In this document: positions 1 to 6,118 of the stretch, piece by piece | Layout of the letters: every line of letters begins with the position of its first letter | Position numbering within the stretch: position 1 is the first letter of the stretch | NCBI GenBank assembly: GCA_964627755.1 | Contig: CAZVIH010000047.1 | Coordinates: forward strand, 1 to 7,790 | Source of the DNA: B10-G9 sp964627755 | GTDB lineage: Bacteria > Chloroflexota > Anaerolineae > Anaerolineales > UBA11858 | Direction: 5' to 3' | Length of the DNA: 7,790 nucleotides | The notes under the pieces: generated by a model | Seen by the model: only the letters and a program-made list of their open reading frames with translations | Told to the model about the DNA's origin: nothing | The model's database searches: none | Program-made: the position numbers and the translations under genes

Positions 1-831
1 ACGATCATCGCTGCAGGATGTGGTGATACAGCAGCTGGCGCGTTGGGAGCAGGTATTGTAAAACCTGGCATGGTATTTGATACAGCGGGTACAGCTTCAG
101 TTTTTGCTGGCTGCACAGATCAATATGCCCCTGATATTAAAAACAGGGCATTATTAACCATGCGCTCTGTGATTCCTGGCCTGTGGCATCCATTGGCTTA
201 TATCGCGGGGGGAGGACAGGCTTTAACCTGGTTCAGAGACAAATTCTTTAATGCTGTACTGGGTGAAACCCAACCCAAAAAAGACCTTTATCAACAGCTG
301 GATGCCCTGGCAGGGAAGGCTCCCCTGGGGGCTTCAGGCCTGTATTTTTCCCCCCATCTTTCGGGGCGGATTTGTCCTGCAACACCTGAAATGCGCGGTG
401 CCTGGGTGGGTTTTTCCTTTTCGCACGGCCAGGAACATTTTTATCGGGCTATTCTGGAATCTGTAGCATATGAGTACGCCTACTATCTTCATATATTAAA
501 AGATTTGATCCCTAATTTGAATTTAATGGAGGCGCGGGTGATTGGCGGCGGCGCACAAAGCTCTCTCTGGAACCAGATCAAGGCTGATGTGCTGGGTGTC
601 CCGTACCTGCGCCTGACCAGATCCGAGTTTGGTACCTGGGGTGCTGCCATGATTGCGGGTAAGGCAGCTGGTCTCTATGACGATCTGGCGGACGTAGCTT
701 ATGAACATGCCGTAGCGGCAGGAAATCCGGCTGAACCAAATTGGGAAAATAACGACCGCTATCAAACCCATATTAAACGTTATATTGAATTACAGGAAAG
801 TCTGACTGATGTATTTGGCAGTTTTCAGTAA
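1..831 (+). CDS. FGGY-family carbohydrate kinase, C-terminal part (5' end outside window)
   Basis: ATP-dependent sugar kinase of the xylulokinase/gluconokinase type, cytoplasmic, expected to phosphorylate a ketose, polyol or sugar acid. The reading frame is open from base 1 (first codons read TIIAAGCGDTAAG), so the ATG at 43 is internal and the true start lies upstream. About 276 codons are present, roughly the second half of a usual 490-520 residue kinase. In the fragment, GCGDTAAGALGAG holds the likely catalytic aspartate (fragment residue 9), followed by the GTASVF phosphate-binding segment. The FGGY C-terminal nucleotide-binding motif GGGAQS is at fragment residues 182-187, then W-N-Q-x-x-A-D-V-L and a G-T-W-G-A-A helix. 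The C-terminus looks complete. It is followed 18 nt later by the oxidoreductase at 850 and is probably co-transcribed. Substrate specificity cannot be read from this half. Family call is firm; the substrate is unknown. Confidence 0.93.
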   Translation, partial: TIIAAGCGDTAAGALGAGIVKPGMVFDTAGTASVFAGCTDQYAPDIKNRALLTMRSVIPGLWHPLAYIAGGGQALTWFRDKFFNAVLGETQPKKDLYQQLDALAGKAPLGASGLYFSPHLSGRICPATPEMRGAWVGFSFSHGQEHFYRAILESVAYEYAYYLHILKDLIPNLNLMEARVIGGGAQSSLWNQIKADVLGVPYLRLTRSEFGTWGAAMIAGKAAGLYDDLADVAYEHAVAAGNPAEPNWENNDRYQTHIKRYIELQESLTDVFGSFQ

Positions 832-849
832 ATAATTCGGAGATTTTTT

Positions 850-1890
850 ATGTCAAAAAATATCAAAATATGTATGATCGGTGCCGGGCGTGTTGGTAAA
901 CTGCATTCGGGTACCTTACGAAGATATATTCCAGGCGCAGATGTGGTTGCTCTGGTAGATACGCAGCAGTCCATGCTGGAAGAAACTGGCCAGGAATTTG
1001 CCATTGATAATTTATATACCTCGCTGGAAGAGGCTCTAGAAAAATCAGACTTTGAAGCTGTTGTGATCACAACACCGACCCCGACTCACAAATTCTTGGC
1101 CGTGATGGCGGCGGAAAACGGAAAACATGTCTTCCTGGAAAAACCCATGGCGATGGATTTGGAAGAATGTGACCGGATCATCGATTCCTGCCGCAAGAAC
1201 GGAGCTCATTTACAGCTGGGTTTCATGCGCCATTTTGATCCGGATTTCAGCCTTGCTTATGACCGCATCCAGGCCGGAGAAATCGGTGAGCCGATGCTTG
1301 TCAAGTCGCTTACCCATGGTCCCGGGCTGCCTCCACCCTGGGCAAGGGATCTGAAAACATCGAACGGCAATCTTGCCGAAGTAAATAGCCATGACCTTGA
1401 CGCCACACGCTGGCTGATGGGGTCGAATCCGGAGCGAATCTACCTGGAAGTGGCCAATTTTAAAGGCAAAGAGCGCGGCGTCGATACCGAGCATTATTAT
1501 GACAACATGATCGCCAGCTTGAAATTTGAATCCGGCGGTCTAGGCAGTATCTCTGGCGTTTGCCCCTGCGATTACGGGTATGACGCCCGGATGGAGATCA
1601 TTGGAAAAAAGGGTATCATGATCATCGGTGATTTGAAGAATAATGCCTTGACGATCGGGATTGATCGTGAGACCGGGCTTGTTACACCGATCTATAAACG
1701 CTGGCCTGATCGATTCCGGATGGCGTATATTCAAGAAATAGAACATTTTATCAAATCCATCAGGACTGATACGGCTCCCAAGGTCAGCGGCGAAGATGGC
1801 CGCTGGGCCGTTGCAGGGGTGCTGGCAGGGACAAAATCCCTTCTGGAAGAGCGGCCGGTCCTGCTGCGCGAGGTAATGCAGGAGAGTTAA
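850..1890 (+). CDS. Gfo/Idh/MocA-family NAD(P)-dependent oxidoreductase (inositol/sugar dehydrogenase-like)
   Basis: Cytoplasmic dehydrogenase of 346 residues, normal length for the family, which includes myo-inositol 2-dehydrogenase, scyllo-inositol and glucose-fructose oxidoreductases. The N-terminal Rossmann fold carries GAGRVG at residues 11-16 and an acidic D37 after the second strand (ALVD), which favours NAD. The family EKP motif is at 97-99, with K98 the expected catalytic lysine. The C-terminal half has the H-D-L-D segment at 181-184, where H181 is the expected acid/base histidine. The position four residues before it, Asp in B. subtilis IolG, is Glu177 here, and the usual GGG is replaced by NGN, so the substrate may differ from myo-inositol. 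The start is set by a GGAG at 839-842, 7 nt upstream of the ATG. The next gene begins at the base after its stop, so the two are probably made together and may act on consecutive steps. Family call firm; substrate inferred only. Confidence 0.93.
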   Translation: MSKNIKICMIGAGRVGKLHSGTLRRYIPGADVVALVDTQQSMLEETGQEFAIDNLYTSLEEALEKSDFEAVVITTPTPTHKFLAVMAAENGKHVFLEKPMAMDLEECDRIIDSCRKNGAHLQLGFMRHFDPDFSLAYDRIQAGEIGEPMLVKSLTHGPGLPPPWARDLKTSNGNLAEVNSHDLDATRWLMGSNPERIYLEVANFKGKERGVDTEHYYDNMIASLKFESGGLGSISGVCPCDYGYDARMEIIGKKGIMIIGDLKNNALTIGIDRETGLVTPIYKRWPDRFRMAYIQEIEHFIKSIRTDTAPKVSGEDGRWAVAGVLAGTKSLLEERPVLLREVMQES

Positions 1891-2946
1891 ATGAGTAAAA
1901 CCATGTATGCAGGGGTTTATTACGGCCCTAACGATATCCGTTATGAGGAAGTCCCTTATCCCGAACTTGGTCCGGGAGATTTGATCATTAAGGTGATAAA
2001 CGCCAATATCTGCGGAACAGATCTGCGGATATTGCATGGGGGTCATCGCCTGTATCCGGAAGGAACAATCCGAATTCCCGGACATGAGGTTGTTGGTGAG
2101 ATCGTTGAAATTGGGGAAGATATCACAAAATACAAGGTTGGAGATAGAGTATTTATAGCCCCCAATATGGGTGAAGGAGACAGCCGGGAAACCATATCCG
2201 GGAATAATAATCTGGACCCTAATTTCCAGGCAATCGGAATCAATCTGGACGGAGCCTTTGCTGAATATATGCGGGTACCTGAGGCTGCGGTCGGGCAGGG
2301 AAATGTTATGCCTGTTTCAGAAGAGGAAGATCCGGCGGTAGCAGCTTTGATTGAACCGCTGGCTTGTGTGCTGAGAGGGCAAAATGCTGTCAATCTAAAA
2401 AGCGGGGATGTTGTGGTTGTAATGGGAGCAGGACCCATTGGAATGCTGCATGTACTGCTTGCCAAAGCCCGGGGAGCTTCAAAGGTGATGGTGAGTGAGC
2501 CGGATGCAAATCGCCGTTTGAGGGCAGCGGAGCTGGGAGCTGACCTGGTTGTTGATCCTGTAAATGAAGATCTGGAAAAAATCGTCCGGGAATCCTCTGG
2601 CGGCCGGGGAGCTGATGTGATCATTGTGGCAGCGCCTTCGAAACCTGCCCAGGAATCTGCGCTGCAGATTGCCGCAGTGGGAGGCAGGATTAACCTGTTT
2701 GGCGGCCTGCCAAAAGACGATCCGGTGATTAGATTTGATTCAAACAGTGTTCATTATAAAGAACTGATTGTTACCGGTACAACAGCCTGTTCAACCCATG
2801 ACTGCCTGCAGGCGGCAGACCTTGTTAATGCAGGCGTGCTGGACCTTGCGCCGCTGGTAACCAAAAGATTCCCGCTCAAAGAAGTAAAAAAAGCCTTTGC
2901 TGCAGCAGGGGATGGCACAAATATGAGAGTATCGTTGGTTCCATAA
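1891..2946 (+). CDS. Zinc-dependent medium-chain alcohol/polyol dehydrogenase, no structural-zinc cysteines
   Basis: Oxidoreductase of the MDR superfamily (sorbitol/threonine dehydrogenase branch), 351 residues, cytoplasmic, oxidising a secondary hydroxyl of a polyol or keto-cyclitol with NAD(P). The catalytic zinc set is present: C41 in CGTD, H65-E66 in GHE and E155 in IEPLAC. The nucleotide-binding GAGPIG is at 179-184. An acidic E203 at the end of the second Rossmann strand suggests NAD. The loop that normally carries four cysteines for a structural zinc (about residues 90-118) has none; it reads as a Gly/Asn-rich insert with motifs such as SGNNNLDPN. The ATG abuts the stop of the preceding gene, and GGAGAG at 1881-1886 inside that gene serves as its ribosome binding site. 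The pairing with a Gfo/Idh/MocA enzyme resembles the two consecutive oxidations of inositol routes such as the one reported in Thermotoga, but specificity is not provable here. Confidence 0.93.
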   Translation: MSKTMYAGVYYGPNDIRYEEVPYPELGPGDLIIKVINANICGTDLRILHGGHRLYPEGTIRIPGHEVVGEIVEIGEDITKYKVGDRVFIAPNMGEGDSRETISGNNNLDPNFQAIGINLDGAFAEYMRVPEAAVGQGNVMPVSEEEDPAVAALIEPLACVLRGQNAVNLKSGDVVVVMGAGPIGMLHVLLAKARGASKVMVSEPDANRRLRAAELGADLVVDPVNEDLEKIVRESSGGRGADVIIVAAPSKPAQESALQIAAVGGRINLFGGLPKDDPVIRFDSNSVHYKELIVTGTTACSTHDCLQAADLVNAGVLDLAPLVTKRFPLKEVKKAFAAAGDGTNMRVSLVP

Positions 2947-2947
2947 G

Positions 2948-3877
2948 ATGGAGAAACAAGTCGTAACTGTGTTAGGGCGAGTCTTGGCTGATAGGTTGGG
3001 TATTACTGATGCCCATAATCATCTCTGGATATCAAGCGTGGCTGGCGAAGAAAAAAACCTCCCGGTTTTGAACCAGCAGGACCCTATTATAGCGGAATTG
3101 ACTTTGTATAGACATGCAGGAGGGGGCAGCCAGCTCGACTGCCAGCCGGGTGGTGCAGGCAGGGATGGAAACAGGCTTTACCACTTATCGAGCACTACAG
3201 GTGTTCAGATCATTGCCTGTACCGGATTCCATCTGAATGATTATTATCCTGAGGATTCTGGTCTGTGGCAAATGGATTCGGATCAGGCCGGAGATTATTT
3301 TTTAGGTGAGATTAGGGATGGGCTGGAAGAAACACGATCATATATTCCGGTTTTCCCCGGCTTCATAAAGATAGCAGTGAGAGAATCACTGGAAAATTCC
3401 CCCCGTCAATTACTGGAAGCAGCTGTAAAAGCCAGCAATGAGAGCGGATTGCTGATCGAAATGCACACAGAAAAAGGCGCGGGGGTGGAAGAATTTGTGG
3501 AATATCTTTTAGGACTTGGATTACCTGCCAACCGTTTGGTGATCTGCCATATCGATAAGAGGCCGGATTCCGGGCTGCACAGGGAGCTAGCCCGAACCGG
3601 CTGCCTTCTGGAATATGATACTTTTTTACGACCTAAATATAAACCTGAGCAGAATCTGTGGCCGATGCTGCTGGAACTGGTCCGGGATGGTTACGAAGAT
3701 TCAATCGCTTTGGCTACGGACCTGGCTGATAATAAAATGTGGATCAACCTGGGAGACGGCCCCGGGCTGGAAGCTTTCATAACAGTTATCAAAAAGCGAC
3801 TGGATGATTTAATTCAGGATCACGGCATAGTAGAAAAATTGATGGGCGGAAATATTTGCAGCCGCCTGGTTTGCTGA
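2948..3877 (+). CDS. Phosphotriesterase-family metal-dependent hydrolase (putative sugar lactonase)
   Basis: Binuclear-metal (beta/alpha)8 hydrolase of the amidohydrolase superfamily, phosphotriesterase branch, 309 residues, no signal peptide. All expected metal ligands can be placed: H23 and H25 in DAHNHL, the bridging (carboxylatable) lysine K141 in FIKI, H173 in EMHTEKG, H201 in ICHID and D258 in ATDLAD. The segment QPGGAGRD near 66-73 and TGFH at 92-95 are typical of the branch. The more common HEH is HNH here. Known relatives include phosphotriesterases and lactonases, some acting on phosphorylated sugar lactones. Within this sugar operon, directly after two dehydrogenases, lactone or cyclic-ketone hydrolysis is the most sensible role, but this is inference. 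The ATG lies 1 nt after the preceding stop and I see no convincing Shine-Dalgarno before it, so translation may depend on coupling to the upstream gene. The start fits the family's usual N-terminal V-T-V-L-G-R-V. Confidence 0.88.
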   Translation: MEKQVVTVLGRVLADRLGITDAHNHLWISSVAGEEKNLPVLNQQDPIIAELTLYRHAGGGSQLDCQPGGAGRDGNRLYHLSSTTGVQIIACTGFHLNDYYPEDSGLWQMDSDQAGDYFLGEIRDGLEETRSYIPVFPGFIKIAVRESLENSPRQLLEAAVKASNESGLLIEMHTEKGAGVEEFVEYLLGLGLPANRLVICHIDKRPDSGLHRELARTGCLLEYDTFLRPKYKPEQNLWPMLLELVRDGYEDSIALATDLADNKMWINLGDGPGLEAFITVIKKRLDDLIQDHGIVEKLMGGNICSRLVC

Positions 3878-3885
3878 TAAGGAGA
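3878..3885 (+). promoter_or_regulatory. Strong ribosome binding site for the cupin isomerase gene
   Basis: TAAGGAGA lies immediately after the stop of the hydrolase gene, with the GGAG core 8 nt from the ATG at 3893. It is close to the consensus anti-16S sequence and fixes that start. Confidence 0.75.
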
Positions 3886-3892
3886 TTTATTC

Positions 3893-4480
3893 ATGAAAAA
3901 TGCACCATTTTCTTTTGACATCAAAGCCCCGGATTATATACCCGATGTATTTGATAATCATATCAAACGCAGTTTGAGCAAGATGGCCGGTCAATATCAC
4001 GATCAGGCGGCTTTCGAAAGCTTGTTAAAAGAAGAGGATATTTTACTGTACGAAGTATACGAGATACAACGCCCGGAAATTGCTGGTGAAATTTTACACG
4101 GCATTTCTATTGTGCACCCCGGCAAAGTTGGCGATGAATTTTTTATGACCAAAGGCCATTTTCATACTGTGCTGGATACCGCAGAAATATATTACACTCT
4201 CAAGGGCGCGGGATATATGGTTATGGAAACACCAGAGGGGGACTGGGCGGTAGAAAAGTTGGTTGCGGGCAGCGTTTTATACGTTCCACCCCGCTGGGCT
4301 CATCGGTCCGTTAACATCCAGGCTGAGGGAGATCTGGTGATGTTTTTTGCTTATCCTGGCAACGCCGGTCACGATTACGGAACCATCGAAACCCAGGGAT
4401 TTCGGAAATTAATCCTGGATGTGGACGGCAAAGTAGAAATCGTTGATAATCCCCGCTGGTCGCCACCGGAGGGTAGATGA
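3893..4480 (+). CDS. Cupin-type glucose-6-phosphate isomerase family protein
   Basis: Metal-dependent cupin isomerase of 195 residues, related to the archaeal phosphoglucose isomerases (PF06560 type), which interconvert glucose-6-phosphate and fructose-6-phosphate and are unrelated to the standard bacterial Pgi. The cupin metal site is complete: H89 and H91 in KGHFH, E98 in AEIYYTLKG, and H137 in PPRWAHRSVN. These positions are almost identical to those I recall for the Pyrococcus furiosus enzyme (H88, H90, E97, H136). The downstream HDYG and the C-terminal GFRKLI segment also fit. Length is normal. A strong Shine-Dalgarno precedes it, and its stop overlaps the next start by ATGA (4477-4480). 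In a catabolic operon it may be a pathway-specific aldose/ketose isomerase, or even another cupin reaction on a keto-sugar, rather than a housekeeping glycolytic enzyme. Family call firm; the substrate is open. Confidence 0.9.
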   Translation: MKNAPFSFDIKAPDYIPDVFDNHIKRSLSKMAGQYHDQAAFESLLKEEDILLYEVYEIQRPEIAGEILHGISIVHPGKVGDEFFMTKGHFHTVLDTAEIYYTLKGAGYMVMETPEGDWAVEKLVAGSVLYVPPRWAHRSVNIQAEGDLVMFFAYPGNAGHDYGTIETQGFRKLILDVDGKVEIVDNPRWSPPEGR

Positions 4481-5445
4481 AAGATCTGAAGGATTGCAAA
4501 ATCCTTGTCACCCCAACCTCTTACGGTTCGCAGGAACCGGGTTTAAAAACGGATCTTGAGGCTCTTGTTGGTGAAGTAATTTATAACACCACAGGCAAAC
4601 CCCTCAGCTCAGAACAGCTGCAGGAACTGCTGCCCGATGTAGATGGGCTGATCGCTGGACTTGACGAGATCGATGCCAAAGCCCTATCATCAGCTCCGGA
4701 ACTAAAAGTTGTGGCCAGATATGGCGTGGGTTATAACAACGTGGACCTGGAAACTGCCAAAACGTTGGGGATAATCGTCACCAACACACCAGGAGCCAAT
4801 GCGGTCGCTGTGGCTGAGTTAACCATCGGGTTAATTCTGAATTTGCTCCGGCCGATTCTGCCAGCGGTGAACAGGACTAAAAATGGAGAGTGGCCCCGAT
4901 TTAAGGGATATTCGTTGGAAGGGAAAACAGTCGGATTGTTAGGTCTGGGTGCTATTGGAAAAGAAACAGCAAAGCGACTGGTTGGCTTTGGCTGCCAAAT
5001 CCTGGCATATGATCTCTTCCCTGATGAGAAATTTGCGGCAGAGTACACGATCAAGCTGGCTCTGCTCGAGGATATACTGCCTGCGGCTGATATCATCTCG
5101 CTCCATCTTCCAGGTACCCCGGATACTCAGAGGATTGTCAACCAGGAGTTCATTGACCGGATGAAAACGGGAGCCTGGTTAGTGAATACTGCCCGGGGAG
5201 ATTTGATAGACGAGGATGCATTGGTCAATGCTCTTAAGGAGGGAAAGTTGCGGGGAGCCGCCATGGATGTTTACCCTGAAGAACCGCCCCCAGAGGGCAG
5301 CCAGTTATTAAAACTGGAACAGGTGATTACTACACCTCACATGGGTGCCCATGCCGATTCGGCTACCAATAGAATGGGCAGGATGGCACTGCAGGACTGC
5401 CTTCTGGTGCTGCAGGGAAAAAAACCAAAATATCAAGTTAGCTGA
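4477..5445 (+). CDS. D-isomer-specific 2-hydroxyacid dehydrogenase (phosphoglycerate dehydrogenase-like)
   Basis: NAD-dependent oxidoreductase of 322 residues that interconverts a D-2-hydroxyacid and a 2-oxoacid, such as glyoxylate, hydroxypyruvate or 3-phosphoglycerate. The dinucleotide motif GLGAIG is at 156-161, with acidic D179 at the end of the next strand indicating NAD. The catalytic triad can be placed as R240 in NTARGDLID, E269 in DVYPEEP and H288 in TPHMGAHA. The N-terminal part has RYGVGYNNVD at 81-90, as in the SerA-like branch. There is no C-terminal ACT domain, so it is not a full-length regulated SerA. The start overlaps the previous stop by 4 nt, with GGAGGG at 4468-4473 as ribosome binding site, so the two genes are translationally coupled. 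In this operon it may reduce an oxo-acid released by the aldolase encoded next, or oxidise a sugar acid. That role is inference. Confidence 0.92.
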   Translation: MKDLKDCKILVTPTSYGSQEPGLKTDLEALVGEVIYNTTGKPLSSEQLQELLPDVDGLIAGLDEIDAKALSSAPELKVVARYGVGYNNVDLETAKTLGIIVTNTPGANAVAVAELTIGLILNLLRPILPAVNRTKNGEWPRFKGYSLEGKTVGLLGLGAIGKETAKRLVGFGCQILAYDLFPDEKFAAEYTIKLALLEDILPAADIISLHLPGTPDTQRIVNQEFIDRMKTGAWLVNTARGDLIDEDALVNALKEGKLRGAAMDVYPEEPPPEGSQLLKLEQVITTPHMGAHADSATNRMGRMALQDCLLVLQGKKPKYQVS

Positions 5446-5448
5446 GGA
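5444..5448 (+). promoter_or_regulatory. Ribosome binding site that decides the aldolase start
   Basis: GAGGA overlaps the stop codon of the dehydrogenase gene. It lies directly against the first ATG (5449), too close for initiation, but 6 nt before the second in-frame ATG at 5455. This favours 5455 as the true start. Confidence 0.6.
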
Positions 5449-5454
5449 ATGAGA

Positions 5455-6105
5455 ATGACAGATAAGGAAAAAACTTTAAAAAAGATCCATGACCTGGGCA
5501 TCCTGGCAGTCATCAGAGGGCCTTCTAAGGAGCTGACTTTGAAGATGGTTGCTGCTCTGGTAGAAGGTGGAGTATCTGGTATAGAGATCACCTTTACCAC
5601 CCCTGATGCGCTGGAGGTTGTCAGCGCTCTGGAAAAAGAATTTGGTGAGCGGATCGTACTGGGTATGGGCACATTGACCAGGCCCGGGCAAGCAGCTGCT
5701 GCTTGCGAAGCGGGCGCAAAATTTCTGGTCAGTCCGCATACAGAAAAGAAACTGGCAAAAAAGATGGTTGCCACCGGATTGCCAACGATGTTGGGAGCAT
5801 TGACTCCCTCAGAAGTAATGAAAGCACGTAAATACGGCTGTGATGTAGTGAAGATCTTTCCTGGATCGCTGGGTGGACCAGCCTTCATGAAATCGCTTAA
5901 GGGCCCGTTTCCTGATATCCCGATGATGCCAACCGGTGGTGTGTCTGATCAGAATCTGGCTGACTGGTTCAAGGCTGGTGCTTTTGCTGTTGGTGCCGGC
6001 AGTAATCTTTGTCCAAAGGAATACGCCCTGTCGGGGGATTTTGAAAAAATTACGGATATCGCCCGCAATTATATAACAGCGATCAAGGCTGCCCGCACCA
6101 ACTAA
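5455..6105 (+). CDS. eda: KDPG/KHG-family class I aldolase (2-dehydro-3-deoxy-phosphogluconate aldolase type)
   Basis: Schiff-base aldolase of 216 residues, normal for Eda, which cleaves 2-keto-3-deoxy-6-phosphogluconate to pyruvate plus glyceraldehyde-3-phosphate, or 4-hydroxy-2-oxoglutarate to pyruvate plus glyoxylate. With the start at 5455, the lysine in DVVKIFP is K133, the same number as the Schiff-base lysine of E. coli Eda. E44 in GIEITFTTP matches the catalytic glutamate, R21 lies in VIRGPS, and PTGGV at 159-163 is the phosphate-binding loop region. An in-frame ATG at 5449 would add two residues but is too close to the ribosome binding site. The presence of this aldolase implies that the pathway makes a 2-keto-3-deoxy acid, yet no sugar-acid dehydratase or KDG kinase of the PfkB type is in view. 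The related keto-deoxy substrates (gluconate, galactonate, pentonate or unphosphorylated forms) cannot be told apart by eye. Confidence 0.92.
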   Translation: MTDKEKTLKKIHDLGILAVIRGPSKELTLKMVAALVEGGVSGIEITFTTPDALEVVSALEKEFGERIVLGMGTLTRPGQAAAACEAGAKFLVSPHTEKKLAKKMVATGLPTMLGALTPSEVMKARKYGCDVVKIFPGSLGGPAFMKSLKGPFPDIPMMPTGGVSDQNLADWFKAGAFAVGAGSNLCPKEYALSGDFEKITDIARNYITAIKAARTN

Positions 6106-6118
6106 CAACGAGGAGATT

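Noticed and set aside
523..771. Minus-strand open frame of about 82 codons opposite the kinase
   Set aside because: It lies wholly within a well-supported kinase frame, its translation has no recognisable domain, and it is explained as an antisense shadow.
844..849. Run of six T bases just before the ATG at 850
   Set aside because: It follows no hairpin and forms the spacer between the GGAG and the start codon, so it is not a terminator.
1540..2085. Minus-strand open frame of 181 codons across the junction of the two dehydrogenase genes
   Set aside because: It is opposite two genes with complete motif sets and shows no family features or operon context.
2043..2624. Minus-strand open frame of 193 codons opposite the MDR dehydrogenase
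   Set aside because: The translation is rich in Ser, Pro, Thr and Arg, as expected from the reverse complement of a coding region, and the plus-strand protein has an intact catalytic site.
3125..3143. Short inverted repeat GGCAG...CTGCC in the hydrolase gene
   Set aside because: The stem is only 5 bp, inside a coding region with intact family motifs on both sides and no T-run, so it is not a terminator or regulatory hairpin.
3105..3190. Possible frameshift in the hydrolase because of the unusual Gly-rich stretch
   Set aside because: The segment keeps family spacing (AGGGSQLDCQPGGAGRD then TGFH) and all metal ligands are in one frame, so the gene is intact.
5433..5888. Minus-strand open frame of 151 codons opposite the aldolase
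   Set aside because: Low-complexity Ser/Ala/Pro/Thr translation opposite a clear Eda-type enzyme; a shadow.
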